A stretch of 64,000 nt of DNA, from NCBI GenBank assembly GCA_002868905.1, contig PKUA01000009.1:1-64000 (forward strand). The letters run 5' to 3'. Made by a program: the position numbers and the translations under genes. Source of the DNA: Desulfuromonas sp. (GTDB taxonomy: Bacteria > Desulfobacterota > Desulfuromonadia > Desulfuromonadales > Geothermobacteraceae). The notes beneath the pieces were generated by a model. That model was given only the letters and a program-made list of their open reading frames with translations, did not search any database and was not told the DNA's origin. This document shows, in pieces, positions 44,365-52,800 of this stretch (position 1 is the first letter of the stretch; each line of letters opens with the position of its first letter).

Positions 44365-45057
44365 CTACGGCACACCCTGCCAGGCGTCGATGGCACACAA
44401 GCCGGTCGGACACTCTTTGCGCAAGGGGCACTCCGGGCAGACCGGCTTATTCTTGCGACAATAATGTTTTCCAAGGGCAACCAGCAAGGCATGATACTCG
44501 TTGAAAAGCGCCGGATCGGAGGGGAGATTGGCCAGGAAAAAGGATCGAACTCCCTCATAGCCCGAATGCGGCACATCAAGTCCGACGCGACCCAGCCAAC
44601 GAATTGCATAGGCATCGACCACGAAGGTCGGATGGTTCATGGCGTAGAGCAAAATAGCATCCGCAGTTTCCGGTCCGATACCCCGACGACCGAGCAACTC
44701 GGCTCGCGCCAACGCCAGCGGTTGCCGCAACAGGCTTTCCAGGCTCCCGGCATGGGCTTGCTGCAGATAGAGGGAAAACTCCTTGAGATAAAGCGACTTC
44801 TGGCGGAAGTATCCCGCCGGACGGATCAGATCCTGCAACTCGTCAAGATCGATGTCGGCCACCCTAGGGACCGAGATCGGGCCACCTTCGCGCAGACGCT
44901 CCAGGGCTCGCTCAACATTGATCCAGGCGGTGTTTTGGGTGAGAATGGCGCCGACAGCCATCGGAAACCCGGGCTCCCCCGGCCACCAGCCCTGGGGGCC
45001 GAAATGCTCCAACAGCAGCTCGTAGCAGAGCAGCAACCTGGCGGAGGCCCCTCCCAT
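44365..45057 (-). CDS. Endonuclease III-like HhH-GPD DNA glycosylase
   Basis: This 230-residue protein has a helix-hairpin-helix (ARAELLGRRGIGPETADAILLYAM), the catalytic Asp in FVVDAYAIRWL, and a four-cysteine iron-sulfur loop (CRKNKPVCPECPLRKEC, spacing C-x6-C-x2-C-x5-C). In bifunctional endonuclease III a lysine follows GVGR; here the sequence is GIGPETAD without it. A monofunctional glycosylase of the MagIII/3-methyladenine type is therefore more likely. It starts two bases past the rnd stop. Confidence 0.88.
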   Translation of the reverse strand: MGGASARLLLCYELLLEHFGPQGWWPGEPGFPMAVGAILTQNTAWINVERALERLREGGPISVPRVADIDLDELQDLIRPAGYFRQKSLYLKEFSLYLQQAHAGSLESLLRQPLALARAELLGRRGIGPETADAILLYAMNHPTFVVDAYAIRWLGRVGLDVPHSGYEGVRSFFLANLPSDPALFNEYHALLVALGKHYCRKNKPVCPECPLRKECPTGLCAIDAWQGVP

Positions 45058-45059
45058 TG

Positions 45060-46184
45060 TCAGCCATTCGCTACCGAGATCAGGTCGTCACCGAACTCCC
45101 GCCTCTGCCAGTCGCGCATGAAGTGAATCTCTTCCAGGTCTTCCCGGGTCCGCGGTACGCAACGGGCAACTGCCTCCAACAGCGCGTTGTTCACCATCAC
45201 TCCCGGATCGAGCTGGAGCTCTTCCGCTTTCTTCACACGCCAGCGCTTCAGCCGCTCCATCCGAACGGCTTCCTCCGGGTCCTTACGGCGGCGTTCTCCC
45301 CGCGGGAAAACCGGCAACTCGCCCTCCGGCACCCCCTCCCCCTTCGCCACACAATCGAGCAGTTGCGCCGTGTAGCGCTGGACCAGCTTTGACGGAACCC
45401 CCGGAACAGCAAAGAGCGCCCGCTTGGTGGCCGGTGCGACCTGAATCACTTCCAGCAGATGCTTGTTGCCGAAGATCTTGAAAGGGGGCACATCGCGCCG
45501 TTGCGCTTCCCGGTCACGCCACCGCAACAACTCTTCGAGGATGGCTAGCTGCCGCCGGCCGAGACGCCCCGCACCCTTAAAACGGAGAAACATCGGTCCT
45601 GAACCCTGGTCGAAGCTGACCTCTTCGAGCAGAGCACACTCCTCTTCGAGCCATGACATGCGCCCCAGGTTGGCCAGACGGTCCCGCAACAGTTCGGCAA
45701 GCCGGTGCAGGTGGCGGGTATCCTCGGCGGCGTAATGCACCATCCCATCCGGCAACGGACGGATACTCCAGTCGGCCCGCTGAAATTTCTTGTCGAGTTC
45801 GACGGAAAAATACTTGTTCAACAGGTCAGCCAGCCCGATCCGTGCCTCGCCGCAAAACTGGGCCGCCAGCATGGTGTCGACCAGCCCCCGCACCTGCAGG
45901 TTGAAATCTCGGCGCAGAGAGCGGAGATCGTAATCCCCGGCGTGGAACAGTTTCTCGATGGTGGGATTCTCGAACAGCGAACGGAGCGGTTCCAGATCGG
46001 GCAGGGCGAGGGGATCGACCAGGCAGGTCTCCTCCGGTGAAGAGAACTGCAACAGGCAGACCTTGTCGGTGTAATGGTGCATGCTGTCGGCCTCGAGGTC
46101 AACAGCCACCCGCTCGTGCTGTTGCAAACGCGCTGCCAGGGCGGACAAGTCGGACTGTTCGGTGATCATCGGAACGTTATTCAT
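45060..46184 (-). CDS. rnd: Ribonuclease D
   Basis: This 374-residue 3'-5' exoribonuclease of the DEDDy family has Exo I VAVDLEADSMHHY, Exo II FHAGDYDLRSLRRDF with GLVDTMLAAQFCG, and Exo III HYAAEDTRHLHRLA (the Tyr general base). HRDC-like regions follow, LRWRDREAQRRDVPPFKIFGNKHL among them. It trims tRNA and other stable RNA 3' ends. It overlaps mutY by four bases (ATGA). Confidence 0.93.
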   Translation of the reverse strand: MNNVPMITEQSDLSALAARLQQHERVAVDLEADSMHHYTDKVCLLQFSSPEETCLVDPLALPDLEPLRSLFENPTIEKLFHAGDYDLRSLRRDFNLQVRGLVDTMLAAQFCGEARIGLADLLNKYFSVELDKKFQRADWSIRPLPDGMVHYAAEDTRHLHRLAELLRDRLANLGRMSWLEEECALLEEVSFDQGSGPMFLRFKGAGRLGRRQLAILEELLRWRDREAQRRDVPPFKIFGNKHLLEVIQVAPATKRALFAVPGVPSKLVQRYTAQLLDCVAKGEGVPEGELPVFPRGERRRKDPEEAVRMERLKRWRVKKAEELQLDPGVMVNNALLEAVARCVPRTREDLEEIHFMRDWQRREFGDDLISVANG

Positions 46185-47272
46185 ACAGACTCCGTGTTTG
46201 GAATGTTTATCGACACATCGAAATGGGCAAGCGCTTTTTTATGCGCGCCATGCAGCGCGCGGTCGGCAAGATCTTCGACCGGGACCCACTCGTTCTCCCC
46301 CTCGCTCACGACGGCCGGACGACTTACCTCCGTTCGGAACAGGTACAGGTCGAGCTTGAAGTGGGAATAGGCATGGCGCACCCGACCGGCTGCCACAGGT
46401 GTTCCCTGCACCACCATATCCGTCAGCAACCTGCTCGCAGCAGTTTCGGGCTTTTCTTCAGGGAGCATTTCACTCGTGGGAAACTCCCAGAGCCCGCCGA
46501 GCATCCCCTCCAGCGGTCGCCGTAACAGCAAGACCTTACCGGAGCAGCTGATCGCCACGGCGACCTGGCCAACCGTCGGCACCGGTTTTTTCGTCCCGCT
46601 GACAGGTATCTCTTCCTGCAGGCCGAGACAGAATCCCTGGCAAAGCCTGCTCAAAGGGCATTCCTGGCAGCGCGGGCGGCTCGGGATACAAACGGTCGCA
46701 CCGAGGTCCATGATCGCCTGGGCGTAATCGTGCGCCTGCTCCTCTGGCGTCAATGCCCCGGCCCACGACCAGAGCTTTTTCTCCGCGGCGCTGCAGCGCG
46801 CCGGTTGCCGCAGAGCGAAGAGACGGCAGAGCACGCGACGCACGTTGCCGTCGAGGATCGGCGCCGGCTTATCGAAAGCGATCGAGAGGATGGCGCCGGC
46901 GGTGGACCGGCCGACCCCAGGCAGCGCCTGCAGCCCCTCAAGGGTGTCGGGGAATGTGCCGTTGCATTGCTCGACGATTATTCGCGCCGCCGCGTGCAGG
47001 TTGCGGGCGCGCCGGTAGTAGCCGAGCCCGGCCCACTCTTCAATGACGGCTTCGACCTCGGCCGCAGCCAGGGCGTTGACATCGGGGAACCGCTCGAGCA
47101 AGCGCAGGTAATGAGGAACCACCGCCGCGACAGTCGTCTGCTGCAACAGGATTTCCGAAAGCCAGATCCGGTACGGGTCGCGAGTCTGCCGCCACGGCAG
47201 ATCCCGCCCCTCGCGGCCATACCAGTCGAGCAACAGGCGGGAAACATCTTGTGGGTCGAAGGGGATGTCCAT
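46181..47272 (-). CDS. mutY: A/G-specific adenine DNA glycosylase
   Basis: The enzyme removes adenine mispaired with 8-oxoguanine. This 363-residue protein has the N-terminal HhH-GPD domain (LPWRQTRDPYRIWLSEILLQQT, catalytic Glu; LQALPGVGRSTAGAIL; catalytic Asp in PILDGNVRRVL), the iron-sulfur loop (CIPSRPRCQECPLSRLC) and a C-terminal NUDIX-like 8-oxoG recognition domain (RRPLEGMLGGLWEFP). The start at 47272 is the first ATG; a TTG at 47308 is possible. Confidence 0.95.
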   Translation of the reverse strand: MDIPFDPQDVSRLLLDWYGREGRDLPWRQTRDPYRIWLSEILLQQTTVAAVVPHYLRLLERFPDVNALAAAEVEAVIEEWAGLGYYRRARNLHAAARIIVEQCNGTFPDTLEGLQALPGVGRSTAGAILSIAFDKPAPILDGNVRRVLCRLFALRQPARCSAAEKKLWSWAGALTPEEQAHDYAQAIMDLGATVCIPSRPRCQECPLSRLCQGFCLGLQEEIPVSGTKKPVPTVGQVAVAISCSGKVLLLRRPLEGMLGGLWEFPTSEMLPEEKPETAASRLLTDMVVQGTPVAAGRVRHAYSHFKLDLYLFRTEVSRPAVVSEGENEWVPVEDLADRALHGAHKKALAHFDVSINIPNTESV

Positions 47273-47327
47273 AACAGGTCGTCGGCAAGCGGGCGGGACA
47301 GAGTTCAATTCTGTCCCCAGCTACCCT

Positions 47328-48377
47328 TCAACCAATCTCCTTGAGGGCCGCAAGTGTGGCGTCCATCTCAGCATCGGTGCCGATGGAGATGCGCAGCCCG
47401 TGGGAGAGCAGCGGATCGGAGAAATACCGGACCAGGATTTTCCGTTTGAACAGGCTGTCATAGACCCGCTTGCCGTTGCCGTCCGGCGGCGAAGCGAAAA
47501 CGTAATTGGCGTGGGACGGGGTGACCCGATAACCGAGCTGGGCCAGCCCGGAACTGAACCGCTCGCGGGTGGCGCAGATCTTTTGCACCGTCTGACGCAG
47601 ATACTCCTGGTCCTGCAACGCGGCGGCGGCCGCCACCAGGGCGAGCCGGTCAAGGTGGTAGTGGTCGCGGATCTTGTCGAGGGCCGCCACCGCCTCGGGC
47701 CGCGCCACCGCCAGGCCGAGACGCATACCGGCCAGGGAGTAGCTCTTGGAGAAGGTCCGGGTCACCACGACGTTCTCATGCTCCCTGACCAGCTCCAGGG
47801 CGTTGGTATCGGTAAAGTCGACGTAGGCCTCGTCCACCACCAACATGCCGGCGCAGCGCCGCGCCAATTCGGCAATGTAAGCGTTGTCGAACGCGCATCC
47901 CAACGGAGCGTTCGGGCTGGTCAGAAAAAACAGTTTGCCGTCGTACTTCTCCGGAAAATCGGCAACGCGGAAATCGTCGGTCAGACCGAAGGTCCTCACC
48001 TTCGCGCCCTGGATTTCAGCCAGGGTCGCGTAGTAGGAGTAAGAGGGGTGGACGTACGCAATCTCTTCCCCGGCGTCGGCAAAGGCACGAATCAGGTTGT
48101 TAAGCAGCTCGTCCGAGCCGTTCGCCGTAATCACCCAGGACGGATCGAAACCATAGAGTTCAGCGGCGATGCGGCGCACCTCACGGCTGGCGGCGTCGGG
48201 ATACTTACGCAAGCTGGCGCCATCCTGCCCGACCTCAGCCAGGATGGATGCCGCCACCCCCGGAGCCGGCGGATAGGGATTCTCGTTGGTGTTGAGCTTG
48301 AGCCAGCCCGACTCCTGCGGCTGAAAACCGGGAATATACCCGGCCATCTCGGCGATATTTTTTCTCAGTGGCAACAT
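47328..48377 (-). CDS. hisC: Histidinol-phosphate aminotransferase
   Basis: This 349-residue PLP enzyme (fold type I) acts in histidine synthesis. Family marks are [49 protein letters not shown] and the PLP lysine in [15 protein letters not shown]. The length is typical of HisC. The start at 48377 has AAGGA upstream. It lies 28 bases after mqnC; no other his genes are nearby. Related aminotransferases with tyrosine or phenylalanine activity cannot be fully excluded. Confidence 0.9.
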   Translation of the reverse strand: MLPLRKNIAEMAGYIPGFQPQESGWLKLNTNENPYPPAPGVAASILAEVGQDGASLRKYPDAASREVRRIAAELYGFDPSWVITANGSDELLNNLIRAFADAGEEIAYVHPSYSYYATLAEIQGAKVRTFGLTDDFRVADFPEKYDGKLFFLTSPNAPLGCAFDNAYIAELARRCAGMLVVDEAYVDFTDTNALELVREHENVVVTRTFSKSYSLAGMRLGLAVARPEAVAALDKIRDHYHLDRLALVAAAAALQDQEYLRQTVQKICATRERFSSGLAQLGYRVTPSHANYVFASPPDGNGKRVYDSLFKRKILVRYFSDPLLSHGLRISIGTDAEMDATLAALKEIG

Positions 48378-48405
48378 GACACGTTCCTTTTTCGGGATGG
48401 ACCCG

Positions 48406-49488
48406 TCAATATTCCTCCAGGATTTCGTACCTGGTGTTTCGTTTGGCCGGGATGAACCCGGCACCCCGGGCCAGCTCGACTACCTCGTCCCGCGACATGC
48501 GGAACGAACAGCCGGCCGCCGCCACCACGTTCTCCTCGAGCATGGTGCCGCCGAGGTCGTTGGCGCCGAAGAACAGCGCCACCTGGGCCATCATCGCTCC
48601 CTGGGTGACCCAGCTCGCCTGGATATTGGCGACGTTGTCGAGCACGATACGCGACAGGGCGAGGACCTTCAGGTAATCAATGCCGCTGGCGGTTTCTCCG
48701 CCGAGCTCCGTATTATCCGGCTGGAAGGTCCAGGGGATAAAGGCGGTGAAGCCGCCGGTTTCCGCCTGGATTTGCCGTACCCGAAACAGGTGTTCGACGA
48801 TGTCCTCCGGTCGTTCCTTCGAACCGAACATCATGGTCGCGGTGGTCCGCATCCCGAGGGCATGCGCCGCCTCCATCACTGAGGCCCAGTCGCGCCAGCC
48901 GATCTTGTTGGGTGAGATCTCCTGCCGGACCTCGTCGACCAACACCTCGGCGCCGCCGCCGGGGACCGAATCGAGGCCGGCCGCCTGCAGCCGCCGCAGG
49001 CAATCCTGCATACCGATTCCGGAGAGCCGGGCGACGTGGATCACCTCGGCCGGCGACAGGGAATGAATCTGCACCTGTGGAAACCTTGTCTTGAGCTCCC
49101 GGAACAAACTTTCGAACCAGTCGATTTTCAACTCGGGGTGCAGCCCCCCCTGCATCAGCAGCTGGGTACCGCCATGCTCCACCAGCTCCTGGACCTTGGC
49201 GTATATCTCGTCGCAGGAGAGAAGATATGCGTCCGGCGCCCCGGGCTTGCGGTAGAACGCGCAGAACCGGCACTGTGACTCACAGACGTTGGTGTAATTG
49301 ACGTTGCGGTCGACGACGAAGGTGACCCGATTGTGCGGGTGCTTGCGGCGGCGGATAGCGTCGGCCAGGCGACCGACCGCGAGCAGGTCGTCCTCTGTCA
49401 GCAGGAACAGCGCCTCCTGCCGGTCCAGCCGATCCCCCCGCGTCAATTTTCCCTGAATCTGTCGCAGCATCTCTGGTTGACCCTTCAT
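48406..49488 (-). CDS. mqnC: Cyclic dehypoxanthine futalosine synthase
   Basis: This 360-residue radical SAM enzyme of the futalosine menaquinone pathway cyclises dehypoxanthine futalosine. The cluster motif is [15 protein letters not shown] (C-x3-C-x2-C). Further marks are [28 protein letters not shown] and the MqnC-type ending [14 protein letters not shown]. It overlaps mqnE by four bases. MqnA, MqnB and MqnD are not in the window. Confidence 0.94.
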   Translation of the reverse strand: MKGQPEMLRQIQGKLTRGDRLDRQEALFLLTEDDLLAVGRLADAIRRRKHPHNRVTFVVDRNVNYTNVCESQCRFCAFYRKPGAPDAYLLSCDEIYAKVQELVEHGGTQLLMQGGLHPELKIDWFESLFRELKTRFPQVQIHSLSPAEVIHVARLSGIGMQDCLRRLQAAGLDSVPGGGAEVLVDEVRQEISPNKIGWRDWASVMEAAHALGMRTTATMMFGSKERPEDIVEHLFRVRQIQAETGGFTAFIPWTFQPDNTELGGETASGIDYLKVLALSRIVLDNVANIQASWVTQGAMMAQVALFFGANDLGGTMLEENVVAAAGCSFRMSRDEVVELARGAGFIPAKRNTRYEILEEY

Positions 49489-50567
49489 CCGATGGTGCGT
49501 AATTCGTTGTAAAGGGTGTCCCGCTCAACCGGCACGCGGCCCGCGTTGCGGATCAGGCCGCAGAGCTGCTCCTTCCCCATCGCCTGGGGAGAATCGGCTC
49601 CGGCGTCGTGCCCGATCTTCTCTTCAACCACCGTCCCGTCCAGGTCGTTGACGCCGAATGCGAGGCTGACCTGGGCGATCTTCAAACCGAGCATCACCCA
49701 ATACGCCTTGATATGCCGGATGTTGTCGAGAAAGATCCGGCTGATCGCCAGGGTCTTGAGAGCATCGACGCCACCAACCCCTTTCGCCCCCGGTACCCGG
49801 GTGTTGTCCGGTTGAAATGCAAGGGGAATGAACGCCTGGAAACCGCCGGTTCGATCCTGCAGGTCCCGCAGGTGGGACAGATGCTCGACCCTGTCTGCAT
49901 AAGTCTCGAGATGGCCGAACAGCATGGTGCAATTGGTTTTCAGGCCGGCACGATGGATTTGCCCGATCACCTCGAGCCAGCGGGCACCGCTGATTTTTTC
50001 CGGGCAGATCTTGTCGCGGACCTCCTGGCCTAGAATCTCCGCGCCGCCACCCGGCATCGAGCCGAGCCCGGCCTCCCGCAGCCTGGCCACGACATCGGCG
50101 ACCGAGAGCCCGGACAGCTTGGCGAAATAATCGATCTCCACCGCGGTGAACGCCTTAATGTGCAGCTCCGGGCAGGCGGACTTAATCCGTCCGAGCAACT
50201 CGGGGTAAAATTCGAACGGCAGGTCGGGGTGCAGCCCTCCCACCATATGGATCTCAGTCGCCCCGCACCCGGCCGCTTCCCGGGCACGCTCCACCATTTC
50301 GTCAATTGCCAGGGTGTAGGCCCCCTCTTCCGGCCCCTCTTTGCTGAAAGCGCAGAAGGTACAGCGATTGACACAGATGTTGGTGTAGTTGATGTGCCGG
50401 TTGACGTTGAAATAGACTTTATCGCCATTCAGGCGTCGGTTGGCGATAACGGCCAGCTCGCCGATGGCGAGCAGGTCACGGCACTCGAACAGCTGCAACG
50501 CCTCGGCGTTATCGATCCGTTCACCCCGCTCGACTTTGGCGCGGATAGCGGCAAGTTGATCCGTCAT
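49485..50567 (-). CDS. mqnE: Aminofutalosine synthase
   Basis: This 360-residue radical SAM enzyme joins SAM-derived adenosyl to 3-(1-carboxyvinyloxy)benzoate, the first committed futalosine step. The cluster is CVNRCTFCAFSKEGP. Other blocks are VGGLHPDLPFEFYPELL, AGLGSMPGGGAEIL and the characteristic MqnE ending AGRVPVERDTLYNEL. The YTNICVNRC segment distinguishes it from MqnC. The pair mqnE-mqnC is transcribed together, starting 10 bases after the small YHS-like gene. Confidence 0.94.
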   Translation of the reverse strand: MTDQLAAIRAKVERGERIDNAEALQLFECRDLLAIGELAVIANRRLNGDKVYFNVNRHINYTNICVNRCTFCAFSKEGPEEGAYTLAIDEMVERAREAAGCGATEIHMVGGLHPDLPFEFYPELLGRIKSACPELHIKAFTAVEIDYFAKLSGLSVADVVARLREAGLGSMPGGGAEILGQEVRDKICPEKISGARWLEVIGQIHRAGLKTNCTMLFGHLETYADRVEHLSHLRDLQDRTGGFQAFIPLAFQPDNTRVPGAKGVGGVDALKTLAISRIFLDNIRHIKAYWVMLGLKIAQVSLAFGVNDLDGTVVEEKIGHDAGADSPQAMGKEQLCGLIRNAGRVPVERDTLYNELRTIG

Positions 50568-50577
50568 GGCTTTTGAC

Positions 50578-50835
50578 TCAATGCTCCTGTTTGAAACGGT
50601 CGCGACACTCGGCTGAACAGAAAGAGTGATCGACTCCCCCGTGTCTCAGGGAGACGGCGTCCCTCTGTGGCAGGTAGGTTCCGCAAACCGGGTCCTTGAC
50701 CATCGATTCTCCGCTCTCCCGCGAGGTGGGATGAGATGATGAAGTCCCCCGGGGCGGCCTGAACAGCCTGAGAACCGTCGATACGACGGTATAGAACAGG
50801 AAGGCGAAAATGGCAAACAGTAACAAGCGAATCAT
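50578..50835 (-). CDS. PP0621-like small membrane protein with YHS/TRASH-type cysteines
   Basis: This 85-residue protein has one N-terminal membrane helix (MIRLLLFAIFAFLFYTVVST). After a polar linker it has a C-terminal metal-binding-like module: VKDPVCGTYLPQRDAV, then FCSAECRDRFKQ. The spacing C...FCSxxCRxxF matches YHS/TRASH domains that bind metal ions. Function unknown. It sits between folK and mqnE in the operon. Confidence 0.83.
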   Translation of the reverse strand: MIRLLLFAIFAFLFYTVVSTVLRLFRPPRGTSSSHPTSRESGESMVKDPVCGTYLPQRDAVSLRHGGVDHSFCSAECRDRFKQEH

Positions 50836-50844
50836 GTCGGGATT

Positions 50845-51351
50845 CTACCAGTCTTTCTCCAGCAGGGTGGATAATTCAGCCCTCGGCAACCTCTTTAGCA
50901 GATCAACAAACTTCATTCCGCTGACCGGATCGCGCCCTGACGGCAACAGATCGATCAGCGGTTGCAGCACAAAAGCACGTTGTGCAAGTCGCGGGTGCGG
51001 CACGGTGAGATCCGGCGTTTTCACCTGTTCCTCGGCGTAGAGCAACAAATCGACATCGAGCGTGCGCGCGCCGTGCCTGGCCCGCCGAATCCGACCGAAT
51101 TGCTCTTCGATCCTCAGGCAGACACGCAACAGCTCGTGCGGACCCAACCCGATTTCAACGGCCAGGACCGCGTTGAGAAAGGCCGGTTGCCCGACCGCCC
51201 CTTCGGCCGCCATCGATTCGTAAACCCCCGAACGGGCGCAGACACTGATCCCGGTCTCGCGATCAAGCGCCTCGCGCGCCATTCGCAGGGTTGTCCAACG
51301 ATCTCCGAGGTTGCTCCCGAGTCCAAGATAAGCCTTTGCTGGTGTCTCCAT
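50845..51351 (-). CDS. folK: 6-Hydroxymethyl-dihydropterin pyrophosphokinase
   Basis: This 168-residue HPPK transfers pyrophosphate from ATP to the pterin in folate synthesis. Family motifs are YLGLGSNLGDRWTTLRMA, QPAFLNAVLAVEI, the ATP/Mg2+ loop RRARHGARTLDVDLLLY with its two aspartates, and VPHPRLAQRAFVLQPL. It is the first gene of the long minus-strand cluster running to 44365. Confidence 0.96.
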   Translation of the reverse strand: METPAKAYLGLGSNLGDRWTTLRMAREALDRETGISVCARSGVYESMAAEGAVGQPAFLNAVLAVEIGLGPHELLRVCLRIEEQFGRIRRARHGARTLDVDLLLYAEEQVKTPDLTVPHPRLAQRAFVLQPLIDLLPSGRDPVSGMKFVDLLKRLPRAELSTLLEKDW

Positions 51352-51435
51352 GGCAGGGGAGATTAAACCATAGCGATTCGGAAACGGTCAACGCGCCTCT
51401 TGCCTGGATGAGACGGCCATGCTACAAGCCTAGCC

Positions 51436-51831
51436 ATGGAACTGCAACTCACCCTCGCCATCAACGACCTGGAGCGGACCGAGCTCTTTTACCGGGAGGT
51501 CGTCGGCCTGCGCCTGGAACGGGTATCTCCGGGCGACAATTTCCCCGGATTTCTGCTGTTACGGGGATCGACTTCAGTCCTGTTCCGCCAAGAGGGTGAT
51601 TTGGAGGCGAGCCACCCGGCGCTGTTCCAGAACCTCGAACGGCATCCGAAAGGGGTCGGGGTGACCATCGAGCTGATGCTCCCCGATCTCGACCCGGTGT
51701 TTCGGGCAGTGGCGCGCCGGCAGCTGCATACCCTCTACGAAATCGAAGACCGCCAGCATGCCCGCAGGGAACTCTGGCTGCACGACCCGGACGGCTACCT
51801 GCTGATCCTGGTCGAAGAACAGGAGTCTTGA
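51436..51831 (+). CDS. VOC family (glyoxalase/bleomycin resistance-type) protein
   Basis: This 131-residue protein has two beta-alpha-beta-beta-beta modules. QLTLAINDLERTELFYREVVGLRLERV is the classic VOC opening, and HARRELWLHDPDGYLLILVE is the second module with the ending metal glutamate. No clear substrate can be named. The next gene starts directly after its stop (51832), so the two are co-translated. Confidence 0.88.
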   Translation: MELQLTLAINDLERTELFYREVVGLRLERVSPGDNFPGFLLLRGSTSVLFRQEGDLEASHPALFQNLERHPKGVGVTIELMLPDLDPVFRAVARRQLHTLYEIEDRQHARRELWLHDPDGYLLILVEEQES

Positions 51832-52572
51832 ATGAGTCAACTCGCCATTGAGCTGGTACCGCGCAACCGGGAGGTCCTGGAACGGGACATGGCGTTGGTC
51901 CGTGAACACTTTCCGCATGTCGACACCATCAACATCCCCGACCTGCTGCAGTTCGATTTGCGGAGTTGGGATGCCGGGGACATTGTCTCGACTCAGTTCC
52001 CGAACGTGATTCCCCACCTTCGCGCGATCGATTTCGACCTGCGCTGCGACTGGCCGTTCCTGGAAACGATCCGCAACACCGGCTGCCCGGCGCTGCTCGC
52101 CATCTCCGGCGACCCGCCGCAGGACATGCTGCATCGCACCTACCGCACGCCGATTACCGGCTTCATCGCGCGCCTCAAGCAGGAGCTGCCGGGGGTCAAG
52201 GTCTATGCCGGACTCGACCCTTACCGCAGTGGCATCAAGGAAGAACTCGACTACGTCGCCGCCAAGCTCGACGCCGGGGCGGACGGGCTGTTCACCCAAC
52301 CGTTTTTCGATCTGCGCTTCATGGAGATCTGGGCCGACCTGCTGCCGGGGATCGATGTCTGGTGGGGTATCGCGCCGGTCCTGACCGAAAAGAGCCAGGC
52401 CTATTGGGAGAACAAGAATAACGGTTTCTTCCCTCCTGATTTCAAGCCAACCCTCGACTGGAACCGGGAGTTCGCGCGTCGCGCCCTCGAATTCACTCGC
52501 GGCCGCGACGCCAGCGCTTACATCATGCCGATCCGCGCCGACATTCGAAAGTACCTGGAAGGGATTGTCTGA
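51832..52572 (+). CDS. MetF-like methylenetetrahydrofolate reductase family protein
   Basis: This 246-residue single TIM-barrel protein resembles Met[17 protein letters not shown] is the folate/flavin region, and [16 protein letters not shown] and [25 protein letters not shown] are the MetF core blocks (the ADFIxTQxFFD-like segment). The ending [21 protein letters not shown] is less usual. It lies with rubredoxin and opposite the split methionine synthase, so a role in making methyl-THF is likely. E. coli MetF is 296 residues, so this is short; a dedicated NADH domain is not expected. Confidence 0.72.
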   Translation: MSQLAIELVPRNREVLERDMALVREHFPHVDTINIPDLLQFDLRSWDAGDIVSTQFPNVIPHLRAIDFDLRCDWPFLETIRNTGCPALLAISGDPPQDMLHRTYRTPITGFIARLKQELPGVKVYAGLDPYRSGIKEELDYVAAKLDAGADGLFTQPFFDLRFMEIWADLLPGIDVWWGIAPVLTEKSQAYWENKNNGFFPPDFKPTLDWNREFARRALEFTRGRDASAYIMPIRADIRKYLEGIV

Positions 52573-52588
52573 TCAAATGGGACAAACG

Positions 52589-52747
52589 ATGCGCTACATC
52601 TGCAGCAACTGCGGCTACATCTACGACCCGGCGGTCGGCGATGCGATGAACGACATCCCGCCGGGGACGGAATTTGCCGACCTCCCCGACGACTGGGTCT
52701 GCCCCTTGTGCTATGTCGGCAAGGAGCTGTTCGACCCCCTCGACTGA
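52589..52747 (+). CDS. Rubredoxin
   Basis: This 52-residue protein has two CxxC knuckles ([11 protein letters not shown] and [11 protein letters not shown]) that bind one iron, separated by the usual [22 protein letters not shown] loop with its conserved aromatic and glycine residues. GGGAC just upstream serves the ATG at 52589; an in-frame ATG at 52577 would add four residues. It is an electron carrier, likely co-transcribed with the MetF-like gene (16-base gap). Confidence 0.93.
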   Translation: MRYICSNCGYIYDPAVGDAMNDIPPGTEFADLPDDWVCPLCYVGKELFDPLD

Positions 52748-52761
52748 TTCGTTATCCAAAG

Positions 52762-52795
52762 AAAAAAGGGCCGACATTTTTTACCGTCAGCCCTT
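52762..52795 (-). terminator. Terminator of the metH operon
   Basis: AAGGGC..GAC (52766-52775) pairs with GTC..GCCCTT (52786-52795), with one mismatch in the stem. On the minus strand TTTTTTC follows the stem at once (52767-52761). It is placed six bases past the metH stop and can also cap the convergent rubredoxin message. Confidence 0.85.
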
Positions 52796-52800
52796 CGAAG

